A DNA stretch of 64,000 bases from Phycicoccus jejuensis (GCF_000720925.1 NZ_JOEE01000001.1:496001-560000); one strand, 5' to 3'; positions 38,745 to 46,763 are shown, counted from the stretch's first letter. The notes: a model not told the origin generated them from the sequence alone. Translations and numbers: made by a program.

Positions 38745-39982
38745 CAGGCGCTTCTCCTCTCAGCTGGGAGGTTGAGGAGGTAGTCCTCGACGAGGGCGCG
38801 GCTGGGGAAGCCGCGGGGCGGGCAGTCGCGGCCGGTGCGGTTGGCCCAGGAGCGGACGTCGGCGGCGGTGATGTCGTTGGCGGCCATGAGGTCGCGCAGC
38901 GCGCCGAGGGTGTCGTGCCCGGTGTGGGCGCCGGCGATGTTGGCGGCCGGGCGTGGGGTGGCTCCGACGAGCGCGATGCCCTTGTCGACGGCGCGGATGC
39001 CGATGGTGAGGCGCTCGGCGACCTGGTCGCGGGTGAGGCCGGTGAGGTAGAGCTCGCCGGCGGCGCGCAGGACGGAGTCGGGGTGGCGGTTGCCGCCGCC
39101 GGAGTTGCTGGCCCGGTCGTCACGGAGGGTGACGCCGGCGACGAGGAGGTTGCGGCGGACGGTGGCGTTGCCGCGGCCGAGCTGCTGGGCGATCGCGGGG
39201 ATGCTGAGGCGCTTCTCGACGTAGAGGTCGACCATGCGGGCGACCTCGTCCGCGGGGATGGCGCGCTTGTGGTTGCGCCCGGGCTGACGCGGGGTGTGGC
39301 CGGCGGCCTTGACCGCGTGGAGTATGGATGCGCTGGAGACGCCGTACTTGGCCGCGACGTCGACGCTGGAGCCGCCGGCGAGGTAGTCGGCGACGGCGGC
39401 GGCGTGGTCGAACTTGGGGAGCCGGGAGACGTTGCCGTGGATGCCTCGTGCGCGCAGGGCGCGACCGATGGTCTCGCGCGGTGCGGCCATCCGGGCGGCG
39501 ACCTCGTTGACGGTGAGGCCTTCGCCGCGCAGGGCGACGGCCTGGTCGATCTGCTCGGCGGTCAGTGCGTGGGAGCGGCGGGTGGTGTCGATGACGATGC
39601 CGGCCTCGCGCAGGATCATGCGCACGGTGCGGACGTTGCGGCCGCCCTCCTCGACGATGGCGGCGATGGTGGAGCCGGCCCGGTAGGCGTCGGCGATGGC
39701 CTCGCGCTCGGCTGGTGGGACGCGGCGCGGGTCGACGGTGCGGGTGCGCTCGGCGGCAGCCTTCTTGGTGCGGGGTGCGGACCCGGTGCCGGCAGCGCGG
39801 TACCCGGCGCGCTCGAGCTGCTGGGGGGTGAACTCGATGATGGGCTTGCCGCGGAAGGGGCTGCGGGCGAGGGGGTCCGGGCGGGGCCTGCGCTCGAGGA
39901 CGTGGACGCCGCTGCCGCGGGTGGGGAGGGGGACGCCGCGGGTGTCGGGGATGGCGGCGCCGGTCCGGCCGTGGTTCTGCAT
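38744..39982 (-). CDS. Tandem helix-turn-helix protein with Lsr2-like tail
   Basis: 412 residues made of five or six successive helix-turn-helix units (ADAYRAGSTIAAIVEEGGRN, QAVALRGEGLTVNEVAARM, VADYLAGGSSVDVAAKYGVS, LYVEKRLSIPAIAQQLGRGN, LYLTGLTRDQVAERLTIGI). The C-terminal 30 (DVRSWANRTGRDCPPRGFPS) look like the DNA-binding domain of the nucleoid protein Lsr2. It could contact an extended DNA site. Coupled to the ParB-like gene (TGATG), so the two probably act together. Confidence 0.65.
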   Translation of the reverse strand: MQNHGRTGAAIPDTRGVPLPTRGSGVHVLERRPRPDPLARSPFRGKPIIEFTPQQLERAGYRAAGTGSAPRTKKAAAERTRTVDPRRVPPAEREAIADAYRAGSTIAAIVEEGGRNVRTVRMILREAGIVIDTTRRSHALTAEQIDQAVALRGEGLTVNEVAARMAAPRETIGRALRARGIHGNVSRLPKFDHAAAVADYLAGGSSVDVAAKYGVSSASILHAVKAAGHTPRQPGRNHKRAIPADEVARMVDLYVEKRLSIPAIAQQLGRGNATVRRNLLVAGVTLRDDRASNSGGGNRHPDSVLRAAGELYLTGLTRDQVAERLTIGIRAVDKGIALVGATPRPAANIAGAHTGHDTLGALRDLMAANDITAADVRSWANRTGRDCPPRGFPSRALVEDYLLNLPAERRSA

Positions 39983-40527
39983 CAGGCAACTTCCTTCGTG
40001 GTCCAGGCGACAGCGTCCATCGCGGCGAGGTGCCCCTTGGGAAGGTCGTCGACGGGGGCGCCGAGGTGGCGGGCGCCCATGGCGGCGAGGACGAGGGCGT
40101 CGGCCTCGTCGTTGGACTTGACGTCGACGTGCGGGTACCGGCGGGCGACGGCGAGGAGGACGGCGTCCTTACTGGCGTTGCCCTTGCCGGTGGCGTAGCG
40201 CTTGAGGGTCGAGGGCGGGACCTCGACGACGCGGACGCCGTCCTGGTCGAGCCGGTTGACGGTGAGCCACCAGAGGCCGGCGCGTTCGAAGGTGCCGGAC
40301 TGGGCTCGCTGGCCGAGGCTGGGGCCCTCGATGACGACGAGGTCGATGCGGTCGAGGCAGGTGACCTGGCTGGTGATGGCGTCGAGCCGGGTGAGTCGGC
40401 CGGTGATGGTGTCGGGTCCGGGCTTGGTGCCGTGGGTCCAGGTGTCGACGACGAGCCGGTCGTCGGTGTCGATGAGGGCGAGGCCGGTGGCCGCGAGGGA
40501 GAGGTCGAGGCCGAGAACGCGGGTCAT
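39982..40527 (-). CDS. RuvC-like Holliday junction resolvase
   Basis: 181 residues of the RNase H fold with the RuvC-type acidic residues: GLDLSLAATG (Asp near residue 8), LVVIEGPSLG (Glu) and NDEADALVLA (two Asp). It should resolve recombination or replication intermediates before packaging. The gene overlaps the tandem-HTH gene by one base. Confidence 0.8.
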   Translation of the reverse strand: MTRVLGLDLSLAATGLALIDTDDRLVVDTWTHGTKPGPDTITGRLTRLDAITSQVTCLDRIDLVVIEGPSLGQRAQSGTFERAGLWWLTVNRLDQDGVRVVEVPPSTLKRYATGKGNASKDAVLLAVARRYPHVDVKSNDEADALVLAAMGARHLGAPVDDLPKGHLAAMDAVAWTTKEVA

Positions 40528-40545
40528 GGCTGTCCTTCGGGGAGG

Positions 40546-40584
40546 GGCGCCGCCGCCCCGCGGAGGGGTGGGGGCGGCGGCGCC
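40546..40584 (-). terminator. Terminator between the SSB-like and resolvase genes
   Basis: A 14-bp perfect stem, GGCGCCGCCGCCCC at 40546-40559 and its complement at 40571-40584. Confidence 0.8.
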
Positions 40585-40596
40585 GGGTGGGTGGGG

Positions 40597-41307
40597 TCAG
40601 CCGGCCTGCTGCTGCGGGGCCTGCTGGGAGGCCTGCCACGCCTGGAACGCGGCGAGCTGCGGGTCGATGGGCGCGGCCGCGGCGGCCTGCGCCGGGGCCT
40701 GCTGGACCGGCGGGGCGACGGGCTGCTGCGCCGGGGCCGAGGCGGCCTGCGGCGGGGCGTACCCCTGCGGGGCGGCCGGTGGCTGGTAGGCCGGGGCCTG
40801 CTGCTGGTACGACTGCTGCAGGGCCTGCTGGGGCTGCTGCTCGCCCATGAGGGCGGCGTTGCCGGCAGGCACGTACTGGACGGACCAGTACTTGCGCGAC
40901 CGCTTGTCGTTGGGGTCCTCGCGGTGCGTGAACGTGACCGTGAGCTGGCCGCCGACCTCGAGGCCGGCCGAGCCGGCGTTGCGGATGCCCTCGCGGACAG
41001 CCTCCTTGAGGTACCGGCCCTCGATGTAGAACGTGCGACGGCCGTCGTCGCCCTCGATGGTGGCGTCGCGCTCGTTGGTCTGGACCACGACGTGGATGCC
41101 CATGATGGGGTCGCCGGAGGGGAAGAACTTGGGCGAGCCGCCGCCCGGGTTGTTCGGGTCGTAGTCGCGCTCCTGCTTCGCCTGGGGCGGCTCGGCGATG
41201 GTGCCGGTGCGGGTCGTGCCGGGGTCGGCGAAGGACCAGCCCTTGGGGCCGCCGCCGCCCATGAGGACGGCGTTGGCGTCGTACGTCTGCTGCGTCATCT
41301 GCTGCAT
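40597..41307 (-). CDS. Single-strand-DNA-binding-like protein, Gln/Ala-rich tail
   Basis: 236 residues. The N-terminal 150 have an OB-fold look (MGIHVVVQTNERDATIEGDD, ITVTFTHREDPNDKRSRKYW-type strand). The last 90 are Gln/Ala/Pro-rich (QQAPAYQPPAAPQGYAPPQA), a disordered tail like that of single-strand-binding proteins, though it lacks the acidic tip. It lies between the RecB-type nuclease and RuvC genes, consistent with recombination or replication work. Confidence 0.6.
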   Translation of the reverse strand: MQQMTQQTYDANAVLMGGGGPKGWSFADPGTTRTGTIAEPPQAKQERDYDPNNPGGGSPKFFPSGDPIMGIHVVVQTNERDATIEGDDGRRTFYIEGRYLKEAVREGIRNAGSAGLEVGGQLTVTFTHREDPNDKRSRKYWSVQYVPAGNAALMGEQQPQQALQQSYQQQAPAYQPPAAPQGYAPPQAASAPAQQPVAPPVQQAPAQAAAAAPIDPQLAAFQAWQASQQAPQQQAG

Positions 41308-41323
41308 CTCCTACGTCGGGCCG

Positions 41324-42130
41324 TCAGGCGACGGCCGTGGACCCGGCGCCCGGGCGGGTGCCGGAGGTCTGGGGGGCGATGAGCCCGTCGAGCTGGTCGC
41401 GCTTCGGTCGCGCGTCGAACCGCTCGCACGAGAACTCGCGCCCGGTGTGGGGGCCGGCCCCGGCGAGCACGACGTCGACGCCGTAGTCGTCGATCCACGA
41501 GGCGAACCGGTTGGCCCGCTCGAGGGCCTCGACGGCGAGCCGCTCGTCGTACGGGGTCTGCCAGAGGGCGCCGTCGGTGATACGGAACCCGTTGCGAGGC
41601 AGGAACCACACGGCGACGGAGCGCACGTCGTACCCGGCCAGGGCCCAGCCGCGGCCGTAGAGGTTGGCCTGGCGGGCGTACGTCAACCCGGGGTGGCCCT
41701 TGGCGGCCTTGACCTTCTTGAGGGTGGTGGTGCCGGTGAGCTTGTAGTCGACGACGGTGCCGGTGTGGATGTCGAGGACGTCGCTGGAGCCGGTGATGTC
41801 GACGCCGCGGAGCTGGCCGACGGCGACGCGGCCCTCGGGCAGCCACCGGTCGGTGCCGGTGCGGGCCATGTGGGAGAGGAGGACGCCCTCGGCCCACTCG
41901 TGGACGGCGCGGCCGATGGTGGGCAGCCACGGCGCGCCCTCGTCCTCGGCGCTGCCGGCGAGCATGTGGATGAGGCACCGGTCGCAGTCGACACCGAGCT
42001 CGGAGGGGCCGAGGGCGGTCTGGAGGGTGCGCTCGTCGTTGGCGATGGCGTGCTCGAGGATCGCCTGGAGGTCGGGGATGCACCGCTCGGGGGGCAGCAC
42101 GACGCGGGACGCGGGGGCGGTGACGGTCAC
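41324..42130 (-). CDS. PD-(D/E)XK nuclease (RecB/Cas4-like)
   Basis: 268 residues with the nuclease core: GRAVHEWAEGVLLSHMA, then GSSDVLDIHTGTVVDYKLTG, which carries the D...(D)YK catalytic motif, then YARQANLYGRGWALAGYDV. Cys residues at CDRCLIHML and CERFD might bind a metal or iron-sulfur cluster as in Cas4, but the set is incomplete. Likely a phage exonuclease for recombination. ATG 42130. Confidence 0.8.
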   Translation of the reverse strand: MTVTAPASRVVLPPERCIPDLQAILEHAIANDERTLQTALGPSELGVDCDRCLIHMLAGSAEDEGAPWLPTIGRAVHEWAEGVLLSHMARTGTDRWLPEGRVAVGQLRGVDITGSSDVLDIHTGTVVDYKLTGTTTLKKVKAAKGHPGLTYARQANLYGRGWALAGYDVRSVAVWFLPRNGFRITDGALWQTPYDERLAVEALERANRFASWIDDYGVDVVLAGAGPHTGREFSCERFDARPKRDQLDGLIAPQTSGTRPGAGSTAVA

Positions 42131-42483
42131 CGCTTCACGCTCACGCGGGGCGTGCCGGGCGTCTTGAACCCGTCGAGGACGGAGGGCGACAGGTGCGCCT
42201 TGGCCTTGGCGAGGTCGATGGCGAGGCCGTAGAGGTACGGGTGCTCGGTCACCGGGTAGGCCGCGGCCAGGGCGTCCCTGTCGAGGGACTGCGGGACCGA
42301 GACAACGATGGCGCCGTACGTGCCGTCCTCGTCGTTGACGAGCGCGCGGGCCTCGAGGGTGAGCTCCTTCTCCCGGGCCTCGAGGACCTTCTTCTGGGCG
42401 CGGATCTCCTCGAGCTCGTCGGCGACGGGCTTGAGCTGGAGGTCGACGGGGACGCCGGCGGCGGCGTGCTGGGTGTCGGTCAT
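42127..42483 (-). CDS. Early phage protein with coiled coil
   Basis: 118 residues. A helical segment of charged heptads (VADELEEIRAQKKVLEAREK, ELTLEARALVND) precedes a basic C-terminal part (KAKAHLSPSVLDGFKTPGTP). It sits upstream of the exonuclease (ATGA overlap). Function unknown. Confidence 0.5.
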   Translation of the reverse strand: MTDTQHAAAGVPVDLQLKPVADELEEIRAQKKVLEAREKELTLEARALVNDEDGTYGAIVVSVPQSLDRDALAAAYPVTEHPYLYGLAIDLAKAKAHLSPSVLDGFKTPGTPRVSVKR

Positions 42484-42905
42484 CAGGAGGCCTGCCTCTG
42501 GTCGGGGTCGTGGCTGGACTGGACGTCCCAGGCGGACAGCTCGGGCTCGCCGTCGGGGGTGTGCGCGAGGTCCCAGAGCGCGGCGCCGCCGAGCCACAGG
42601 ACGGGGATGGCGAGGGCGGCGATGACGACCCAGATGGGAGCCAGGTAGATGAAGGCGCCGCCGACGAACAGGCCGAGGGCGGTGGCGACGGTCGAGACGC
42701 GCACGGCGCCCCGCTCGCCGCCGGTGAGGCGGTAGGGCGGGCCGACGAGGACCGACGGCGTCCAGGCGTTGTGGTGGCGCCCGGAGCGCAGGCGCTCGTC
42801 GGTGGTGCTGTCCTGGTCGTCGCGGCAGCCGGGGCACAGGTGGTCGTCGGGGTCGTCGACGGGGCCGCGGCACAGGAGGCACGCGGGGGCGGTGCTGACG
42901 GTCAT
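42483..42905 (-). CDS. Membrane protein with N-terminal zinc ribbon
   Basis: 140 residues. CLLCRGPVDDPDDHLCPGC is a zinc ribbon at the N-terminus; two transmembrane helices follow (VSTVATALGLFVGGAFIYLA, PIWVVIAALAIPVLWLGGA). Overlaps the next gene by one base. Zinc ribbon plus hairpin is an unusual build; no function recognised. Confidence 0.55.
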   Translation of the reverse strand: MTVSTAPACLLCRGPVDDPDDHLCPGCRDDQDSTTDERLRSGRHHNAWTPSVLVGPPYRLTGGERGAVRVSTVATALGLFVGGAFIYLAPIWVVIAALAIPVLWLGGAALWDLAHTPDGEPELSAWDVQSSHDPDQRQAS

Positions 42906-43342
42906 GCCGCACCGCCGATCCGGCGGGCGAGGCGCTCGTTGTCCGCGGCGCAGTGGCCGTCGATGAGGGCGATGGCGGAGCAGCCGTCGGTGGCGCACTC
43001 CGTCTCGGCGTCGCCCAGGGCCCGGCCCAGCTCGTCGTGCAGCTGCTGTGCGGCCTCGTGGGTGAGGTCGATCTGGAAGGCGTTGCCGGAGCGGGCGATC
43101 CCGAGGACGACGCTCGTGGCGCCGCCGTCCTCGACACTGGCTGGCTCGTGGGCGACGGACTGGAGCATGAAGGTGCGCTTCGCGGCGAAGAGGCTGCCGG
43201 CGAGACGGCGGAGCATGCTGCGGGCGATGGCGCCGGCCTCGAGGTCGAGGGTGACGACGGCGATGTCGCGGTCGCGGCCGACGGCCGTGAGGATGACTGC
43301 CGGTGGCACGGAGTGCGCGGTGCTGGCGGTGGCGGATCCCAT
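42902..43342 (-). CDS. First gene of the early operon, unknown function
   Basis: 146 residues, alpha/beta (DIAVVTLDLEAGAIARSMLR, TSVVLGIARSGNAFQIDLTH, then CATDGCSAIALIDGHC). AAGGAAG precedes ATG 43342. As the first early gene its product is made soon after induction. A terminator-like hairpin (43426-43460) lies upstream, so expression must begin inside the 84 bases between them or read through it. Confidence 0.5.
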   Translation of the reverse strand: MGSATASTAHSVPPAVILTAVGRDRDIAVVTLDLEAGAIARSMLRRLAGSLFAAKRTFMLQSVAHEPASVEDGGATSVVLGIARSGNAFQIDLTHEAAQQLHDELGRALGDAETECATDGCSAIALIDGHCAADNERLARRIGGAA

Positions 43343-43425
43343 CTGGGAGACTTCCTTTCGAGTGAGTGGCCCTCGTCCTGCTTCGCGGTAGGTGGCGGGG
43401 GCCGCTTGCTGTTCTGGCTGAGGTG

Positions 43426-43460
43426 TCCCGGGGGCGGTGGGGGGGAGACCGCCCCCGGGA
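43426..43460 (-). terminator. Terminator between excisionase-like and early genes
   Basis: TCCCGGGGGCGGT (43426-43438) pairs with ACCGCCCCCGGGA (43448-43460). It ends the repressor/excisionase transcript, or is a control point for anti-termination into the early operon. The 180-base gap 43343-43521 holds nothing else I can identify. Confidence 0.85.
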
Positions 43461-43521
43461 CGTCCCGGTCGGTGAGGCTGGGGGCAGGGGGGATGCCGAG
43501 CCGCGCGACCGTCCGGGGGCT

Positions 43522-43740
43522 CTAGGGGGAGCGGCGCTCGGGCGCGCCCTGGCTGATCCACCGCGCGAGTTCGTCGCGCTCGATGACGGGCTTGGAGAGC
43601 GTCCGGCCGGCGACCTGCGGGTAGCGGACTTCGAGGTCGCCGGCGCGGACCGCGCGCTGGATGACGTCGACACTCAGGCCTGTGGCGGCGGAGGCGGTCT
43701 CGTAGCTGTAGGAGACGGGCTCGATGGCGACGGCGGTCAT
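43522..43740 (-). CDS. Excisionase-like MerR-type DNA-binding protein
   Basis: 72 residues with ETASAATGLSVDVIQRAVRA and ELARWISQG, the compact winged helix of phage excisionases and helix_turn_helix_17 proteins. It lies downstream of the XRE repressor (ATGA overlap). As an excisionase it would bend the attachment sites and direct excision together with the integrase; a Cro-like role is also possible. Confidence 0.7.
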   Translation of the reverse strand: MTAVAIEPVSYSYETASAATGLSVDVIQRAVRAGDLEVRYPQVAGRTLSKPVIERDELARWISQGAPERRSP

Positions 43741-44048
43741 GCGACCACGCCCTCGAGGCCTCGGGGCCTGGGCTGGTAGTCGGTGACGATGTCAGCGGGG
43801 GCCAGCCCGTAGGCGACGGCGAGCGCTTCGAGCATGTCCACCGAGGCGCCCCGGAGGCCGGACTCGATGGCGGAGAGCGTTCCGCGCGAGACGGTGGCGC
43901 CCGCCTTGAGGACCTTCCGGCGGTGGAGCTCCTCGGTGACCGAGAGCGCGACCTGCTCGAGCGTGAGTCCTGAGACGGTGCGAAGGGCCCGGAGGGACAC
44001 GTGCGGGGGGCTCTTCAGCGTCCGCGGCTGGGGGTAAGTCCTGGGCAT
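43737..44048 (-). CDS. XRE-family transcriptional regulator (candidate phage repressor)
   Basis: 103 residues with one lambda-repressor-type helix-turn-helix, SLRALRTVSGLTLEQVALSV, then SRGTLSAIESGLRGASVDML and LAVAYGLAPADIV. ATG 44048 is used; 24 extra residues upstream from 44120 would overlap the operator area. Divergent from the 44212 gene across the operator-like repeats at 44062-44210. Confidence 0.8.
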   Translation of the reverse strand: MPRTYPQPRTLKSPPHVSLRALRTVSGLTLEQVALSVTEELHRRKVLKAGATVSRGTLSAIESGLRGASVDMLEALAVAYGLAPADIVTDYQPRPRGLEGVVA

Positions 44049-44061
44049 GAGCCCAGCATGC

Positions 44062-44210
44062 AGCAAACATGGCACGAGAAGCAAGCAAGGACGTGGCAAA
44101 CTTTGGACCTGCAGAAACACACTGATGTCACTTGCTGGCTAGCGAAATCACACCCTGGGCGTTTGCCGAGCCGGAGTTATGTTTGCCGAACATTTTTGGG
44201 ATGGTTGCCG
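44062..44210. promoter_or_regulatory. Operator-rich divergent control region
   Basis: Repeated GTTTGCC half-sites: AGCAAAC (44062-44068), GGCAAAC (44095-44101), GTTTGCC (44161-44167 and 44181-44187) and GGTTGCC (44204-44210). The fourth is inside the inverted repeat ATGTTTGCCGAACAT (44179-44193). This is the likely binding region for the XRE regulator, governing the lysogeny genes on either side. Which promoters lie here is not clear. Confidence 0.55.
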
Positions 44211-44211
44211 C

Positions 44212-44829
44212 ATGACATCGCAGAGCCAGGACTTCGCCAAAGCCGTGCTGGCCGGCTTCGTCGCCGCTGGGCTCCACACCGACGCCGAGATCGTCGCCGC
44301 GGGCGGGCCTTCCACGACGACGCTCACGCTGCTGCGCAAGGTGGCGCGAGGCGAGGAGAGCATGTCCAAGCCGCGCAACCCGACCTGGCGGAACATCGAC
44401 ACTGCCGCCCGCTGGCCAGCCGGCTACGCCCGCGCGCTGTGGGAGGGCGTCGAGCCGCCCGAGACAGGGCATGGCCACCTCGGCTTCGCGCTACATGGCG
44501 TGGACAGCGGCGGAGCAGTGCTGGCGTTCCACGAGTGGTCCCGCCCCTTCTTCGAGCTGCCCGTCGGCGACCCAGCGTCCGAGCTCGACTGGGACAACCC
44601 GCCCAAGGAGGTGCTGGCCCTCTTCACCGACGAGCAAATCGCCGAGGAGCTCGTGTACCGGCTCCGCATGTTCCGAGGGCTCACCGACAAGTTCTTCGAC
44701 GACCTACAGGACGTCAACAGCGATGACAGTCTCCCCACCAAGCAGGCCGGGGGGAGCCCGGCCCGAGACGTCCTCAGCCTCGCGGCCAAGCGCGGCCGGC
44801 GCGAAAAGGCGTACGACGACCAGTCCTGA
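44212..44829 (+). CDS. Lysogeny-region protein with N-terminal HTH-like segment
   Basis: 205 residues from ATG 44212. The first 55 look like a helix-turn-helix (AKAVLAGFVAAGLHTDAEIV, GPSTTTLTLLRKVARGE), followed by TWRNIDTAARWPAGYARALW, a phrase typical of actinophage immunity-region proteins, and an acidic C-terminal half. It is placed between the repressor and ImmA-like genes, so it is probably an immunity regulator or the true repressor, inactivated by the peptidase. ATG 44179 lies inside an operator and is less likely. Confidence 0.6.
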   Translation: MTSQSQDFAKAVLAGFVAAGLHTDAEIVAAGGPSTTTLTLLRKVARGEESMSKPRNPTWRNIDTAARWPAGYARALWEGVEPPETGHGHLGFALHGVDSGGAVLAFHEWSRPFFELPVGDPASELDWDNPPKEVLALFTDEQIAEELVYRLRMFRGLTDKFFDDLQDVNSDDSLPTKQAGGSPARDVLSLAAKRGRREKAYDDQS

Positions 44830-44866
44830 CGCGGGGTGTCGGTGACCGCACGTAGGTTCCGGTCGC

Positions 44867-45295
44867 ATGCACCCCCACCCGTGGCGGGCGCTACGGGGGT
44901 TCGCGAGAGTGCGCCTCGTGTGGCGCTCGGACCTTCCCGACGACGTCATCAGCGCAACCGACGGAGAGCGCATCTACATGCGCCACGACCTCTCGCAGGT
45001 CGAGCGCCGGTGCGCCCTGGCGCACGAGCTCGCGCACGTCCGGCGCGGTGAGGGGACCTGCCAGCCGGAGGAGGTGGAGCGCGTCGTCGACAACGAGGCG
45101 GCCCGCTTCCTCCTACCTGACATCCACACCGTGGCTGACGCCCTGGTCTGGGCCGGCGGGCACATCGGGGAGGCCGCGGACTCCCTGTGGGTCACGCGCT
45201 GGCTGCTGAGGGCGCGGCTGGACCGCCGGCACCTGCATCCCGCCGAGGTGGCGATCCTGCGGGAGCGGACCGCCGCCGCCGACCCGACGCCCTGA
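44867..45295 (+). CDS. ImmA/IrrE-family metallopeptidase
   Basis: 142 residues with the zinc motif HELAH (His53-Glu54-x-x-His57) and the later acidic ERVVDNEAARFLLP. This family cleaves phage or ICE repressors to trigger induction. Position next to a putative repressor gene agrees. ATG 44867; GTG at 44836 would add ten residues but lacks a ribosome site. Confidence 0.85.
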   Translation: MHPHPWRALRGFARVRLVWRSDLPDDVISATDGERIYMRHDLSQVERRCALAHELAHVRRGEGTCQPEEVERVVDNEAARFLLPDIHTVADALVWAGGHIGEAADSLWVTRWLLRARLDRRHLHPAEVAILRERTAAADPTP

Positions 45296-45305
45296 CGCGC
45301 GAGGC

Positions 45306-46523
45306 CTACCTGAGGGCGCCGAGCTGGAGGCGCGCGGCGACGTCCTCGAGCGCGGTGCGCACCCGGCCGCGGTCGGTGTGCAGGTACGCCTTCGTCGACA
45401 GGATGGTGGCGTGGCCCATGATCGCAGTGATGGTCTGGTCGTCGACGCGGGCCTCGCGTAGCAGGGTCGCGGTGGTGTGCCGGGCTTCGTACAGCGTGAA
45501 GCGCCGGCCCTGCTCGCCGTCGACGCTCGCGACTCGTGCCGCGTCCTGCAGCCGTACCCATGCGGCGCGGTCGTCGCCGTCGTCGCGTGGTCGCCCGTCG
45601 GGCCTTGGCCAGACCAGCCCGAGCGGCGAGGCCGGGCACTGCTCGCGCCACGCGATGAGCGCGTCCCGCATCCACGGCACGAGCGGGATGATGCGCTGGC
45701 CGCTCGCGGTCTTCGGCCGGACGAGGTGCAGGGCGCCGTAGACCTGGCGCGCGTTGTACCCGCGGGGGACGCGGAAGCCGCTGGTCCGGTCCCGGGCCAC
45801 GCGGTAGGGGAGCGGCTTGAGCTGCCACGAGACGTCGATGACGCCCTCGTCCAGGTCGACGAGGTCCCACGTGAGGCCGAGGCACTCGGCTGGTCGCATG
45901 CCCTGCAGCAGGGCGGCGACCCAGCGGGAAGCATCCGGGAGTGTGGCAGCCTGCTCGAGGAGCGCGAGGGCGTCAGGCAGTGGGATGGCGTCTCTGTCGC
46001 TCTCGCCGGGCGCCGCGGTCTGCACGAGCAGCACGGCCTGCGGCACGGGGTGTCCCTCGATGACGGCGTCCTTGAGCATCTTCGTCAGGACGGCGAGGCA
46101 CCGAGAGATGGTCGACGACGCGCGCCCCGCCACCTCCATGGCCCGCTCGACGGCGCGGACGTCGGCCGGCCGCAATGCCTCGAGCCGACGGTGCCCGATC
46201 GTCGGGACGATCCAGGTGGCCACCTGCGAGGCGTTCGCCTGCCACGTCGTCGGTCGCAGGGAGCGGGCGGTGATCTCGAGCCACTGCTCGGCCCAGGTCT
46301 TCACGGTGGGCTTGCCGCCGACGGTCGGGGCCTGCTGCTGCTCGGCCTCGCGCATCGCCTCGCGCAGCTTGCGCTGGACGGCCATCTTGGTCGGCCCGAC
46401 GCGCGTCTTGCGCCGGCGGGTGCCGCGGGCGGTCCAGCCGGTCTCGATGGTGCCGACCCACCGCTTGCGCTTCTCGTCGTACCAGACTGATCCGGTGCCG
46501 TAGGCGCGCCGGGTGCTCGTCAC
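45306..46523 (-). CDS. int: Tyrosine-type phage integrase
   Basis: 405 residues. Arm-binding N-terminal domain (GSVWYDEKRKRWVGTIETG), core-binding SAM-like domain (TVKTWAEQWLEITARSLRPT), catalytic domain with Arg210 in MRPAECLGL, the H-x-x-R box (LYEARHTTATLL, Arg348) and nucleophile Tyr380 in STKAYLHTD. It catalyses recombination at the 45-bp tRNA-Thr core. Located next to attR, 130 bases from the core. Confidence 0.96.
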   Translation of the reverse strand: MTSTRRAYGTGSVWYDEKRKRWVGTIETGWTARGTRRRKTRVGPTKMAVQRKLREAMREAEQQQAPTVGGKPTVKTWAEQWLEITARSLRPTTWQANASQVATWIVPTIGHRRLEALRPADVRAVERAMEVAGRASSTISRCLAVLTKMLKDAVIEGHPVPQAVLLVQTAAPGESDRDAIPLPDALALLEQAATLPDASRWVAALLQGMRPAECLGLTWDLVDLDEGVIDVSWQLKPLPYRVARDRTSGFRVPRGYNARQVYGALHLVRPKTASGQRIIPLVPWMRDALIAWREQCPASPLGLVWPRPDGRPRDDGDDRAAWVRLQDAARVASVDGEQGRRFTLYEARHTTATLLREARVDDQTITAIMGHATILSTKAYLHTDRGRVRTALEDVAARLQLGALR

Positions 46524-46555
46524 GTGCTCTCCCTCGTCGTCACGCGGTCAGGGTA

Positions 46556-46573
46556 GGCCATCGGGTCGGCCAT
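46556..46573. promoter_or_regulatory. Candidate integrase arm-binding site, right end
   Basis: GGCCATCGGGT (46556-46566) and GGTCGGCCAT (46564-46573) also occur at 9085-9098 in the left end. Between integrase and attR core, as expected for arm-type sites. Tentative. Confidence 0.35.
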
Positions 46574-46657
46574 TGATAGCAGCCGACAGCGGCCGATGAC
46601 GCTGCATTTCCGCAGGTCAGAGGCCATATGCATGCCCAGAGTCTATCGTGATCCATA

Positions 46658-46702
46658 CACTCGTAATGAATAGGTCATCGGTTCGATTCCGATAGGCGGC
46701 TC
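46658..46702 (+). repeat. attR, 45-bp attachment repeat
   Basis: Identical to 8967-9011. It carries the displaced host 3' half of the tRNA-Thr gene, without a 5' half and thus non-functional. The base pair just outside differs from attL (A versus T before, C versus A after). Confidence 0.93.
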
Positions 46703-46707
46703 CACCC

Positions 46708-46742
46708 GAAGGCCCCCTCGACCCCGCGTCGAGGGGGCCTTC
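46708..46742 (+). terminator. Original host terminator of tRNA-Thr
   Basis: Perfect 15-bp stem GAAGGCCCCCTCGAC (46708-46722) with its complement at 46728-46742, six bases past the attR core. In the uninfected chromosome it would follow the tRNA directly. Confidence 0.85.
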
Positions 46743-46763
46743 GCGCATCTTTCTCTTCACTGA

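Larger units (their letters stand above)
9012..46657. mobile_element. Complete-looking siphovirus prophage
   Basis: About 37.7 kb between the two att repeats. It holds lysogeny genes next to attR, leftward early replication genes, then a full packaging-head-tail-lysis block in conventional order (terminase, portal, protease, capsid, connectors, tail tube, chaperones, tape measure, tail tip, endolysin, holin). All expected essential classes are present and I see no frameshift or stop inside them, so the element could be inducible. The HNH gene beside the terminase genes fits cohesive-end packaging. Confidence 0.93.

Noticed and set aside
41324..42130. Cas4 protein of a CRISPR system
   Set aside because: The nuclease core is present but the four-Cys iron-sulfur set is not evident and no cas genes or arrays are near; a phage exonuclease is the simpler reading.
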